A stretch of 64,000 nucleotides of DNA from Bacillota bacterium. Its GTDB lineage: Bacteria; Bacillota; Clostridia; DSM-8532. The position numbers and the translations under genes were made by a program. This document shows positions 25,904 through 34,980 of this stretch, piece by piece. How positions within the stretch are numbered: position 1 is the stretch's first letter; every line of letters begins with the position of its first letter. The notes under the pieces were generated by a model. It did not search any database. It was not told the origin of the DNA and saw only the letters and a list, made by a program, of their open reading frames with translations. The stretch is from assembly GCA_023411795.1 (NCBI GenBank), contig JAEYOK010000048.1, positions 1-64,000 on the forward strand. The letters are read 5' to 3'.

Positions 25904-27091
25904 TTACATTCTGCTTAATGCATCAATAAGGTAATAGTATCCTTTAGCAGCATCCACAAGCTGTGCAATTTCAATATGCTCATCAACAACATGCGCCTGT
26001 GATTCAGCACATGGCCCAAAGCCTATTGTGGGAATATTATATATCCCTGCAGACGCACTTCCATTAGTGCAGAATTTATACGCCGATACACTCGGATTTA
26101 GTCCCGCATTTTGAAGAGCTCCCAAAGCCGTATCAATAATATTGAAATTCTTATCTTTATCCAAGCACCAAGCAGGAGCAAACTTAGTATGGGTTACTTT
26201 ATATCCGGTATAAAATTCTAAATCCAGACTTTCTATAAACGCCTCTGCTTCAAATTCGTTATCTTCGGTCTTTAATTTTGATATCTTTTGCTTAATTTGC
26301 TCAAGAATAGATTCCTCATTATCACCTATAAGCAAACGCCTGTCAAAAGTGGTTCTGCATAAGTCAGGAACAACCGATGCACCGGGATATGGAGATGATA
26401 TAATATCAGTTAGTTCCATTATCCCATCACCCAACATATCGTGATGAGAAACAGGTATGCTACGGATATCCGCTAAGAGCTTCATCATCTTATACACGGA
26501 GTTTATACCAACTTCGGGGTTAGATGAATGTGCAGATTTTCCCTTTGTTTGGACCACTATTTCACCACGTCCGCGTTGTCCAATATTTAAGTTAAGCCTA
26601 CTTGCTTCACCAATCACTACTATATCAGGATTGACTTTATCTAGTATATAAGCTAGTGCACAGCCTTCAGCAACTTCCTCCATGGCAGTACCGGTAACAT
26701 ATACATCTCCCAATGGACGCTTATCTCCGGCCAACCAGCCTGCAGCCATTATCATGGCTGAAAGAGCGCCTTTCATATCAGCCGCTCCTCTGCCATAAAT
26801 TTTGCCGTCTGAAACAGTTCCATCAAATGGGGCATACTGCCATTTACCTGGATCCGAAACATCTACTGTATCAATATGACCGTCCAGTAGCACCTTTTTA
26901 CCATTTCCGCTACCGCAAATCTTTCCGATTACATTGCCTTGCGCGTCGATCCAAGCCTCGTCATAGCCAACTTTCTTCATATTGTCGCATATAAATTGTG
27001 CAATTTCCTTTTCGGAGCCCGTTACACTATTAATGCTTATCATGCTTCTGCATAATTCAATGAGATCGTTGCGACGTTTTTCATTCAGCAT
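25904..27091 (-). CDS. M20 family amidohydrolase, YgeY-like
   Basis: Zinc-dependent peptidase/deacylase-fold hydrolase, 395 residues. Motifs: 'LLDGHIDTVDV' (zinc His and catalytic Asp), 'YGRGAADMKG', 'TAMEEVAEG' (general-base Glu pair), 'GEASRLN' and a C-terminal 'AHVVDEH' zinc His. Length and the 'GHIDTV..SDPGKW' N-terminal pattern resemble YgeY, a M20 protein of selenium-linked molybdenum-hydroxylase and urate-degradation clusters. RBS GGAGG; its start overlaps the end of the PreA-like gene by 7 nt (coupled). Expected to cleave an amide or ureido bond in a ring-opened intermediate. Confidence 0.88.
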   Translation of the reverse strand: MLNEKRRNDLIELCRSMISINSVTGSEKEIAQFICDNMKKVGYDEAWIDAQGNVIGKICGSGNGKKVLLDGHIDTVDVSDPGKWQYAPFDGTVSDGKIYGRGAADMKGALSAMIMAAGWLAGDKRPLGDVYVTGTAMEEVAEGCALAYILDKVNPDIVVIGEASRLNLNIGQRGRGEIVVQTKGKSAHSSNPEVGINSVYKMMKLLADIRSIPVSHHDMLGDGIMELTDIISSPYPGASVVPDLCRTTFDRRLLIGDNEESILEQIKQKISKLKTEDNEFEAEAFIESLDLEFYTGYKVTHTKFAPAWCLDKDKNFNIIDTALGALQNAGLNPSVSAYKFCTNGSASAGIYNIPTIGFGPCAESQAHVVDEHIEIAQLVDAAKGYYYLIDALSRM

Positions 27092-28194
27092 ACGGCGCCT
27101 CCATTTATATCAGTGATTCTAATAGCTTTGACCTTGCACACACTCTCACAAACACCGCACCCTGTGCAATACTCTAAATTAGCCTGTGCCTTACCATTTG
27201 CATTTTTATCCATAGCAGCCGCATAGCATGAATTCTGGCACAAACCACAACCTGTACATGCATCCTCGTCTACAATAGCCTGCAAATTGCATACTTCAGG
27301 CATATGCAGGTATTTTTGGGCACAACCTCTTATTTCTGCCAGATTTTTAACTCCATTAGCAGCCATCCATTTGCGAAGGTCGGCCTCTACCTTATCAAAT
27401 ATATCTAGACCTTTTAATATAGGTGTTCCTACCATTCCTACACAAGTTGCCCCTGCCATAATTAACTTGATAACATCGGCTGCACAAGATACTCCACCCA
27501 CACCAAGAACAGGTACGGAAACATTGGCAGCAATCTCTGCAATATATGCCAATGTCAATGGGAAAATAGGTGCCGAAGACATATATCCGAATGATCCGTC
27601 ACAACCAAGAATTGCTCTCCTTTTGTCAATATCAATATCCATGGCAGGACCCACTGCGTCCATAGCTGCAATCATGTTAACACCTGCATCCTCTAAACGC
27701 TTGCATAAATCCCCAATATTCTTAACAAAGGGTGGTAATTTAACCATTATCGGAACATCAATATTATTGCGGGCATATCTGACAACATCGACCAGATTCT
27801 CAGGTTCATAATCTGAAAAAGTAACCATTGCTGCCCCATGCTTCTGTAATAAAACAGCCAACTCAGCCGCTTTTTTTGGCGGACAATGATTTGTCGCAAT
27901 ATTTGTTATTAATGGCATAGGAATATTCAATTTGTCTAATTCCTTAAGCCAGGCGTCAAATCCTATATCTGTCCAATCAGCATTAATCAATCCGCGATTA
28001 GCTGCTATCATATATGGGTTAGCAGACTTAGCCGGTTCTTGACGAATGCTTTTTGTAACAATTGCTCCTATGTTATGTTGAGCCGCTCTTTCAATCAAAC
28101 GGCTGTTACCGGTTAGTGGGCCTTCCGATAGAATCAATGGATTTTTAAACTTTATACCGGATACTTCTACTGAAAGGTCTATTTCGTGCATCAT
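27085..28194 (-). CDS. PreA-like dihydropyrimidine dehydrogenase homologue with two [4Fe-4S] clusters
   Basis: 369 residues. An N-terminal DHOD-like FMN barrel ('FKNPLILSEGPL', 'IMVKLPPF', 'VLGVGGVSCAADV', 'GATCVGMVGTPIL') is followed by a two-cluster ferredoxin domain (CxxCxxC...C in 'CTGCGLCQNSC' and 'CTGCGVCESVC'). In true dihydropyrimidine dehydrogenases the loop after the 'NFSCPHG' motif carries the catalytic Cys. Here residues 125-131 read 'TFSDYEP' and that Cys loop is missing. The substrate is therefore probably not uracil or thymine; a reductive or oxidative step on an N-heterocycle is likely. No PreT/FAD-NADPH partner lies nearby, so electrons must come from ferredoxin or a distant protein. 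The gene lies 20 bp after an M20 gene. Confidence 0.85.
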   Translation of the reverse strand: MMHEIDLSVEVSGIKFKNPLILSEGPLTGNSRLIERAAQHNIGAIVTKSIRQEPAKSANPYMIAANRGLINADWTDIGFDAWLKELDKLNIPMPLITNIATNHCPPKKAAELAVLLQKHGAAMVTFSDYEPENLVDVVRYARNNIDVPIMVKLPPFVKNIGDLCKRLEDAGVNMIAAMDAVGPAMDIDIDKRRAILGCDGSFGYMSSAPIFPLTLAYIAEIAANVSVPVLGVGGVSCAADVIKLIMAGATCVGMVGTPILKGLDIFDKVEADLRKWMAANGVKNLAEIRGCAQKYLHMPEVCNLQAIVDEDACTGCGLCQNSCYAAAMDKNANGKAQANLEYCTGCGVCESVCKVKAIRITDINGGAVC

Positions 28195-28213
28195 AATATG
28201 TTCTCTCCCTTTT

Positions 28214-29443
28214 TTACATACAAATAGCTTCGATCATGTTGCAATATACTTCTGTAACGTTACAAACCTCATCAATATCAACTTCCTCACGTGGGCTATG
28301 AGCCATCTGGCCATCACCAGGCCCGTAAACCAAAGTCGGAATACCCAAATCATTAATAAGAAAGTCCATTTCGTTATAACCATTTGAGTATTTCTTTTGA
28401 AGCTGCTTAAGTCCACTTTTTTCTGCTGCTGCCTTTAATATGTGATATAGCTTACAGTCAGTATCCATAATTGTCGGATTAAGACCACGCTCACGAATAG
28501 GCTGCCAATGCCAATCAGGACGTGCAACTTCAGCGGTGGCATCAAGCTCGGGATCAAGTTTTTTAGCTTCTTCTATAATCCTGTTTACCTGTTGAAGGGC
28601 AAGAGGAGTATTTTCACCTGGTACTGTTCTTCTGTCCATCCAGATTACAGCTTCCCCGGGTACGTTATTATACGCTGTACCAGCATCAAGCTTGCTTACG
28701 CACAAGGTTGCACGTAGCTTTCCAAGCTCACCAATATCAACTTCAGGGAATTCCATTTTAAACAAGCGTTCCAGTATGGACATAGATTTCTGAATTGCAT
28801 TAATTCCTATCCATGGATTACTGGCATGTGCAGTACGCCCCTTTACTCTGATACGGATTGGTGTTGTTCCTTTGCAGCCAAACTCACATGTAGTAGTATT
28901 TGTAGGTTCAGTTACTATAGCATACTCAGAATCAACACCGCTTCTTACCAGGGTATAGCTTCCCCTGTGCTCTGACTCTTCATCAACAATCGCTGCTACA
29001 CAAAGAGGCTTCTTCAGCTGCTTTCCAGAGCGCTTGATAGCAATCGCAGCACAGATTGAAGCAACTAATCCGCTTTTCTGGTCAACAATTCCTCTGCCCC
29101 ACATCTTGTTATCGCGAATCTTTGTAACAAAGGGATCTTCCATATCCAGTGCAGGTACGGTGTCATAATGACCATGAAGCATAAGTCCAAGCTTTTCGCT
29201 CTTATAGCTTTCTGCGCCTACAGTAATCATAACGTTAAAGCGATCATCTGCTACTGGCATGATTTCTACATTTAGTCCATGCTCTTTGCATATCTTTTCA
29301 ATTAGTCTTCCACAATCCCCTTCATAACCAAAGGTACTGTCTACACTGACTATGTCTGAAAGTATTTTACAAACTTCGTCATTTGTTATATATCCGTTTT
29401 TTCCAACATAATTACCATTATACTTGCCTATGTACTCATTCAT
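28214..29443 (-). CDS. M20 family amidohydrolase (ArgE/DapE-like)
   Basis: 409 residues, second M20 enzyme of the cluster and clearly divergent from its neighbour. Zinc motifs: 'LMLHGHYDTVPA', 'WGRGIVDQKSG', 'VDEESEHRG', 'TEPTN' and the C-terminal 'MAHSPREEV'. A dimerisation (lid) domain is present between ('GRTAHASNPWIG'). RBS AAGGA upstream of the ATG. Family members remove acyl, carbamoyl or aminoacyl groups; here removal from a diaminopropionate-type intermediate would fit with dpaL. The substrate is not visible in the sequence. Confidence 0.88.
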   Translation of the reverse strand: MNEYIGKYNGNYVGKNGYITNDEVCKILSDIVSVDSTFGYEGDCGRLIEKICKEHGLNVEIMPVADDRFNVMITVGAESYKSEKLGLMLHGHYDTVPALDMEDPFVTKIRDNKMWGRGIVDQKSGLVASICAAIAIKRSGKQLKKPLCVAAIVDEESEHRGSYTLVRSGVDSEYAIVTEPTNTTTCEFGCKGTTPIRIRVKGRTAHASNPWIGINAIQKSMSILERLFKMEFPEVDIGELGKLRATLCVSKLDAGTAYNNVPGEAVIWMDRRTVPGENTPLALQQVNRIIEEAKKLDPELDATAEVARPDWHWQPIRERGLNPTIMDTDCKLYHILKAAAEKSGLKQLQKKYSNGYNEMDFLINDLGIPTLVYGPGDGQMAHSPREEVDIDEVCNVTEVYCNMIEAICM

Positions 29444-29494
29444 AGTAATCCTTACCCCTTTACATATCCTAAGTAATATTCTGCATCCTAATTA

Positions 29495-30847
29495 TTACGG
29501 GGTTGGCCAATTGTTGCGTTTCCAGAAATCAACAGCCTGTGCTTGGCAACGAGCACGAACTTCTTCTTCATCAAGTAGCTGGTACTCTCCACCCTTAACC
29601 ACAACTCTGCCGTCAATCAGTACTGTATCAACATGGGCACTGTCTGCTACTGTAACAAGAAAGTTCATAATGTTATTCTCGAAAACAGGAACAGGACTAT
29701 TATTTTTCAATAACAAAATATCAGCCTTTTTACCAACTTCAAGTGTTCCGATTTCTTTTTCAAGATGCAATGATTTTGCACCGTTAATTGTAGCCATTTC
29801 AAACATTTGCTCATCAGGTAACAATTCAAGTTCTTCGTAACGAATACGATGAATCATTTGCGCTGCACGCATATTTTCAAACATTGATTGAGTTTGCCCG
29901 TCTGTTCCCAGAGAAACATTAACACCTGCATCAATGAACGGAATCATGTTTGGCCAGAAGCCGAAGCTTGCATTGGATACTGGCTGATGAGATATATTAC
30001 AGCCATAATGCTTCATAATAGCAGGATCTAATCTGTTATTCATGTAACTGCAATGAAAGAACAGAACATCAGGACCTAAGAATTCAAGATCTTCAAGCCA
30101 CTTTAAGCAGCGCTTACCATACTTCAATGTTGAATCAAAACTGTGCCAGCGGTCATCCGCAAGGTGCATCTGTAATCCTGAACCAAGTCTTGTAGCCTCA
30201 GCTCTACATCTTTGGATAAGATCGCCTGAACATGTATATGTTGTATGAACTCCGATAACACCTTTAATACGTCCATCAGGATTCTTACGGCAGTGCTCAA
30301 TAAAATCTATATTTTCCTTCAGACCAAGCATTGAGTTTTCTTCGCTGATTCTTCCTGTTGTTTCAAAGGATAGAACTCCACGCATACCCGATTCTTCCAC
30401 TGCTCTCCCCGCCTCAAATAATGCTCCCGGAAGCGCATAAGATCCTTCAGTAGTATCTGATGTGGTCGTATATCCGTGTTTAATATTCTCTATGCAGTTA
30501 ATCAGAGTACCGGCATAAATATCCTCACGGGTTACTTTATCTTCAAGCATGGCAAACCAGAATCTTTCCATCCATGAAGCAAAAGAAAAATCAACGTCAT
30601 CATAACCTGAATGAGGCAAGCTTCGAACAACAGCACTGTATAGATGGCTATGGGTTGAAACAAAACCAGGAGATGCAATCTTTCCTTTTGCATCGATAAT
30701 CTCAGCACCTTCAAGCTTCTGTGGGGTAAGCTTGTCCATCGAATCAATTTCCGCAATAATATTACCGTCAATACGAATGAAACCATTACGGATTAAGCGT
30801 TTTTTCTTGTCGGGTAAAACAATCATAGCATTTTTAATAATTTTCAT
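29495..30847 (-). CDS. SsnA-like aminohydrolase, paralogue 3
   Basis: 450 residues. Amidohydrolase superfamily; resembles SsnA of E. coli and urate clusters in the central region 'GVLSFETTGRISEEN', 'KYGKRCLKWLEDL' and 'GLKENIDFIEHC'. Metal motifs 'VSTHSHLYS', 'LQMHLADDR' (Asp in place of the usual Glu), 'FHCSYMN' and 'SLGTDGQTQS'. RBS GGAG 8 nt before the ATG. First gene behind the strong promoter at 30973-31001, and therefore leads the sub-operon with the M20, PreA, YgeY, amidohydrolase, GH1 and XDH genes. Confidence 0.87.
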   Translation of the reverse strand: MKIIKNAMIVLPDKKKRLIRNGFIRIDGNIIAEIDSMDKLTPQKLEGAEIIDAKGKIASPGFVSTHSHLYSAVVRSLPHSGYDDVDFSFASWMERFWFAMLEDKVTREDIYAGTLINCIENIKHGYTTTSDTTEGSYALPGALFEAGRAVEESGMRGVLSFETTGRISEENSMLGLKENIDFIEHCRKNPDGRIKGVIGVHTTYTCSGDLIQRCRAEATRLGSGLQMHLADDRWHSFDSTLKYGKRCLKWLEDLEFLGPDVLFFHCSYMNNRLDPAIMKHYGCNISHQPVSNASFGFWPNMIPFIDAGVNVSLGTDGQTQSMFENMRAAQMIHRIRYEELELLPDEQMFEMATINGAKSLHLEKEIGTLEVGKKADILLLKNNSPVPVFENNIMNFLVTVADSAHVDTVLIDGRVVVKGGEYQLLDEEEVRARCQAQAVDFWKRNNWPTP

Positions 30848-30972
30848 GTCAATTACTCCTTTAATATAATACTACTGTCATTTGTTACTCAATTTACTGA
30901 AAGAAATAATAAATATTCTTAATATGTTTTTGATATATTTTTATTATATGTTTGAACTATTTGGATAACTAT

Positions 30973-31001
30973 AGTATATATTTTTATTAATTAACTGTCA
31001 A
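30973..31001 (-). promoter_or_regulatory. Promoter of the ssnA-to-xdh sub-operon
   Basis: TTGACA (30996-31001), 17 bp, TATACT (30973-30978) on the minus strand, 126 bp upstream of the ssnA-like ATG. The same hexamers and spacing recur in the bmpA promoter. The following leader is very A/T-rich with ATATTTTT/AAAAATAT-type elements. Confidence 0.75.
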
Positions 31002-31033
31002 TTCCTTTCCGTTAATAATAAAAAAAATTAATA

Positions 31034-31801
31034 CTAAATTGAGGCTAATATTCCGCCGTCAACATATATAATTTGTCCGTTAATAAAATTAGAGGCTTTT
31101 GATGATAAGAAAATTGCAGTCCCTACTAATTCTTCAGGGTCCCCCCAACGATTTGCAGGGGTCCTAGCCCGAAGCCATGAGTCAAACACCTGATCCTCTG
31201 CCAGATTTCTTGTCATCTCTGTAAGAAAATATCCCGGTCCAATCCCATTAACCTGGATGTTGTACTTTCCCCAATCGACAGCCATATTACGGGTGAGCAT
31301 CTTAACTCCTCCCTTTGAAGCTGCATAAGGAGCAATTGTATGGCGTCCCAATTCACTTTGGAGCGAACAAATATTAATTATTTTCCCGGATTTTCTGGCA
31401 ATCATTTTCTTTGCAACTTGCTGAGAGGTAAGAAATACACCGGTCAGATTAATATCTAATATTTCTTTCCAGTCTGATTCAGGAAAATCTTCTAACGGAA
31501 TACGTCTTTGTATTCCAGCATTATTAATCAGTATATCAATCGGACCAATACTCTGTTCAATATCCTCTACTGCTTCGGAAATCTGATCTTTCTTTGTGAC
31601 ATTAAATATCCTTCCGAAAGTATTGATTCCCTCGGTATTTAATGTTTCAACTGCTTTATCCAATTTAGTCTTGTCAATATCACTTAGTATTACTGTAGCA
31701 CCTGCACGACCCAGCCCTCTTGCAATAATAAATCCTAGACCTTGAGCGGATCCTGTTATTAGTACCCTTTTTCCTGCTAAACCAAAACATGAATTAATCA
31801 T
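31034..31801 (-). CDS. Short-chain dehydrogenase (gluconate 5-dehydrogenase-like)
   Basis: NAD(P)-dependent oxidoreductase, 255 residues. 'GSAQGLGFIIARGLG' nucleotide loop, 'NNAGIQRR', catalytic Tyr/Lys in 'YAASKGG', and the C-terminal 'FINGQIIYVDGGILASI'. RBS AAAGGAGGA is strong. Probable sugar, polyol or sugar-acid substrate. It ends at 31034, just before the strong promoter for the ssnA-like gene, and is the last gene of the transporter-led transcript. Confidence 0.88.
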   Translation of the reverse strand: MINSCFGLAGKRVLITGSAQGLGFIIARGLGRAGATVILSDIDKTKLDKAVETLNTEGINTFGRIFNVTKKDQISEAVEDIEQSIGPIDILINNAGIQRRIPLEDFPESDWKEILDINLTGVFLTSQQVAKKMIARKSGKIINICSLQSELGRHTIAPYAASKGGVKMLTRNMAVDWGKYNIQVNGIGPGYFLTEMTRNLAEDQVFDSWLRARTPANRWGDPEELVGTAIFLSSKASNFINGQIIYVDGGILASI

Positions 31802-31827
31802 CTCATGTTCCTCCTTTACTATAGGTT

Positions 31828-32778
31828 TTATGCGCTATACTTTGGAGTCAAACCGCTTAGTGCATCTCTTGTGCATTGTGCTGCGATTTCAGCCATCTTT
31901 AGCCTATTATCTGCACTGGATGCACCCAGGTGTGGTGTTAGAACCGTGTTGCTTAGTGACAAAAGCTTTTCAGTAATTTTCGGTTCATATTCAAATACGT
32001 CAAGCCCTGCTCCAGCAATAGTTCCGTTTTCCAAAGCATCAGCTAAAGCTTCTTCATCTACAAGCTGACCTCTGCCTGTATTGATTAGATATGAACTGCC
32101 CTTCATCATCTGCAACTCACGGCAGCCAATAATATGTTTTGTATCTTGGTTAAGTTTACAGTGCAAACTTAAAAAATCTGACTGTTTAAGTAATTCTTCA
32201 AAACTTACATAGCTACAACCCAGTTCTTGCTCAAGCTCTGGTTTTGGTCCATTTGCAGCGTTATATATAATCTTCATTCCAAAACCTTTGGCACGCCTAG
32301 CCACAGCAGTACCGATTTTTCCAAGACCTAGTATACCTAATGTTTTACCATAAATATCGCTGCCCAACAGTGTTGCAGGACTCCAATTATTATATTTTCC
32401 AGCGCGGATATATGCGTCTGCTTCAGGTATACGCCTAGCGACTGCCATTAACAACGCAAATGTTAGATCAGCAGTTGTTTCAAATATTTCTCCAGGAGTA
32501 ACACATATGGTGATACCCCGGCTTTTGGCGTATTCTACATCAATATTAAAAGTACTTCCTGCAAACAAAGTAATAACCTTTAGTTTTGGGGCGGCATCAA
32601 TCATTTCTTTATCAAAAACATCATCCAGATTTATAATAACTGCATCAGCATCTGAAAGCTTTGCCTTAAATTCTTCCTTGCTAACCGGATATCCTGTATT
32701 GTTGACATCAAGAACAATATCGTCGCTCCATCCGCCCATCAGAGGCTCTGGAAAAGTGTTTGGCATATATATCTTCAT
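31828..32778 (-). CDS. D-isomer-specific 2-hydroxyacid dehydrogenase
   Basis: 316 residues. NAD-binding 'GILGLGKIGTAVARR', substrate Arg in 'INTGRGQLVDEEAL', Glu in 'DVFEYEP', and catalytic His in 'LTPHLGAS'. Family includes hydroxypyruvate/glyoxylate reductase and 3-phosphoglycerate dehydrogenase; the length rules out an ACT-domain SerA. It lies between two SDR genes. A glyoxylate, hydroxypyruvate or tartronate-type intermediate would fit either a ring-breakdown or sugar-acid route. Confidence 0.9.
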   Translation of the reverse strand: MKIYMPNTFPEPLMGGWSDDIVLDVNNTGYPVSKEEFKAKLSDADAVIINLDDVFDKEMIDAAPKLKVITLFAGSTFNIDVEYAKSRGITICVTPGEIFETTADLTFALLMAVARRIPEADAYIRAGKYNNWSPATLLGSDIYGKTLGILGLGKIGTAVARRAKGFGMKIIYNAANGPKPELEQELGCSYVSFEELLKQSDFLSLHCKLNQDTKHIIGCRELQMMKGSSYLINTGRGQLVDEEALADALENGTIAGAGLDVFEYEPKITEKLLSLSNTVLTPHLGASSADNRLKMAEIAAQCTRDALSGLTPKYSA

Positions 32779-32805
32779 AAAATCTCTCCAAAAATAAAAT
32801 TATTC

Positions 32806-33567
32806 TTATTGCACAGTAAAACCGCCGTCTGCTACGATAGAAGCACCGGTCATAAACGCTGTTTCATCTGATGCCAGGAAAACTGCTGCATTCGCAATCT
32901 CTACCGGTTCGCCAAAACGTCCAAGGGGTCTTGCCTTGCGATACCATTCCCTGAATTCGTCCGGATTTGGTTTTGATTGAATAATTTTTTCGGTCATTTC
33001 AGTCAGAATAACACCAGGACATAAATAATTCGCTCTGATATTATAAGGTGCATAATCAACTGCGATACTTCTGGTCAATGCCGGTACAGCTCCTTTGGAG
33101 GCGCAATATGCGGAGATTCCGCGCAAACCTACTATTGCTCCGGGTGAAGCGGTGTTGATAATAGATCCTCTGTTATTTGCCATCATAACTGGTAGAACAT
33201 ATTTGCACGTAAGAAACATACTCTTAACATTTACATCAAAAACCTTATCCCAATCCTTCAAAGTAGTTTCATGTAAAAGTGCCGCATGATTAATCCCAGC
33301 ATTATTAAAAAGAATATCAATGGTACCAAATTCTTCAACAGTTCTCCGCACAAGTTCTTTAACGTCCTCTTCATTTGTAAGGTCGGTCTTAATTCCTATG
33401 ACATTTGGGCTGATTTCTTTGCCCATCTTAACGGTCTCTGCCATAGTTGCTTCATTTACATCAGCAATTACTACCTTTGCTCCTTCTTCTAAAAAGCGGA
33501 GTACAGTTACTCGACCCATTCCGGTTCCTCCACCGGTGATAATTGCGACCTTGTCTTTTAGTCTCAT
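32806..33567 (-). CDS. Short-chain dehydrogenase/reductase
   Basis: 253 residues from the ATG at 33567 (GAGGA 9 nt upstream; the frame extends to 33591 without a better RBS). 'ITGGGTGMGRVTV', 'NNAGINHAA', catalytic 'YCASKGAV', and 'MTGASIVADGGF'. Classical SDR with an oxidoreductase role on a sugar, polyol or hydroxyacid; the substrate is not readable. Confidence 0.88.
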   Translation of the reverse strand: MRLKDKVAIITGGGTGMGRVTVLRFLEEGAKVVIADVNEATMAETVKMGKEISPNVIGIKTDLTNEEDVKELVRRTVEEFGTIDILFNNAGINHAALLHETTLKDWDKVFDVNVKSMFLTCKYVLPVMMANNRGSIINTASPGAIVGLRGISAYCASKGAVPALTRSIAVDYAPYNIRANYLCPGVILTEMTEKIIQSKPNPDEFREWYRKARPLGRFGEPVEIANAAVFLASDETAFMTGASIVADGGFTVQ

Positions 33568-33591
33568 AGTTAATTTCCTCACTTTCGTCAT

Positions 33592-34965
33592 TTAATATTG
33601 TGCTGTCTCTAAAAGCTTTTTACCAAACGGTACTCTATTAAGTACTTTTTCAACCTGTATTGCTGCGTTGTTAAGTATGTTTTTCCTGTTGAGCATGGTA
33701 AATTGCTTGTTTTCATAAAGAACAACCCCATCTATTATGGTAGCGAACACATCTGAGCTTTTTAGAGAATATACAATTTGAGAATCTAAAGGAACTCCGA
33801 CTGAAGGACTGCAGTGCATTTCATTCCTGTTTAGGAGAATAACATCAGCTTTTTTACCGACTTCAAGGCTGCCAACTTCATTATCAATTCCTAAACATCT
33901 TGCTCCGCCAATTGTGGCCATCTCCAATACGTCATACGCTTTCATTGAGGTAGCTCCGCATCTAGGTTTGTGTATAAGGCTAGCCAAACGCATTTCATTG
34001 AACATATCCAAATTATTATTGCAGGGTGCTCCATCTGCCCCTAAAGAAATATCAATTCCCATCTCCATCATTTCAGGTACTTTGCAAAAACCTGAGCTGA
34101 GCTTCATATTAGCAGAGGGACAATGGGCAATTTTGATTCCGTTTCTTTTAACTAAGTCTATTTCATTGTCATTGAGCCATATGGCATGTGCCACCACAAG
34201 TCTTTCGTTTGCAACACCCTGATCATATAACAGTTCGATATCTCCCTTGCCTGTTTGTTTTTTAAGTCTTAAGGATAACGGTCCGTTTTCTGATACATGA
34301 GTATGGATTATCAACCCATTTTCTTCAGCAAATTTTCGTGCAAGCGAAACCAACTCAGGTGAACAATTTCTTGCACCACGTGGCATTATGGCATATCGGA
34401 TGCGACCGTTTTCTTTTCCATTCCACGTATTAAACAGTCGTTTGCTTTCAGAGATGCTTTGTTCAGTATTAAGGCCTCTCATTTCGGTTCCGGGCTCCAC
34501 AACATCCATCATTGCATTACCGGCAATGATACGGAATCCGGAATCTTTAACTGCATCAAACACAGCGTCTGTAAAACGTGTTGTTTCCATAGATAATGCC
34601 GTCGTTGTTCCTCCGGCTATCAGCTCCGCGATACCCAAATGCGCTGATGCATTTATTGAATATTCATCATGAGCCGACTCAAATGGCCATATTCTCTGCT
34701 TAAGCCATTCAACAACATCCACATCGTCTGCAAGCCCTCTAAACAACACCTGACAAAGGTGTATATGGGTCTGTACAAACCCTGGCAATACAACCATACC
34801 ATCTGCGTTAATAACTTTATCCGCATCAGATCTGGTAGTGCCAATTTCTTTTATAATACCGTCTTCAATATAGAGGTTTCCTCTATGGATTGAATGTTGT
34901 GAATCCATAGTCAAGATAATACCGTCTCTAACTAAAACAGACTCTTTTTTATACATTTGCGCCAT
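33592..34965 (-). CDS. ATZ/TRZ-type amidohydrolase, paralogue 4
   Basis: 457 residues with the full deaminase-type set: 'VQTHIHLCQ', 'HTHVSEN' (His and Glu), 'VAHAIWL', 'HCPSANMKLSSG', 'LGADGAPCNN'. Closest in pattern to S-adenosylhomocysteine/5'-deoxyadenosine deaminases and guanine-deaminase-like enzymes. No strong SD precedes the ATG at 34965; a downstream ATG (residue 4) is possible. It directly follows the nucleoside ABC permease gene (15 bp), so it may act first on the imported compound. Confidence 0.87.
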   Translation of the reverse strand: MAQMYKKESVLVRDGIILTMDSQHSIHRGNLYIEDGIIKEIGTTRSDADKVINADGMVVLPGFVQTHIHLCQVLFRGLADDVDVVEWLKQRIWPFESAHDEYSINASAHLGIAELIAGGTTTALSMETTRFTDAVFDAVKDSGFRIIAGNAMMDVVEPGTEMRGLNTEQSISESKRLFNTWNGKENGRIRYAIMPRGARNCSPELVSLARKFAEENGLIIHTHVSENGPLSLRLKKQTGKGDIELLYDQGVANERLVVAHAIWLNDNEIDLVKRNGIKIAHCPSANMKLSSGFCKVPEMMEMGIDISLGADGAPCNNNLDMFNEMRLASLIHKPRCGATSMKAYDVLEMATIGGARCLGIDNEVGSLEVGKKADVILLNRNEMHCSPSVGVPLDSQIVYSLKSSDVFATIIDGVVLYENKQFTMLNRKNILNNAAIQVEKVLNRVPFGKKLLETAQY

Positions 34966-34980
34966 CCATTCTATATGTAC

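Noticed and set aside
27085..28194. Dihydroorotate dehydrogenase (pyrD) identity
   Set aside because: It has a C-terminal two-cluster ferredoxin domain and no pyrimidine biosynthesis neighbours, and lacks the DHOD catalytic loop.
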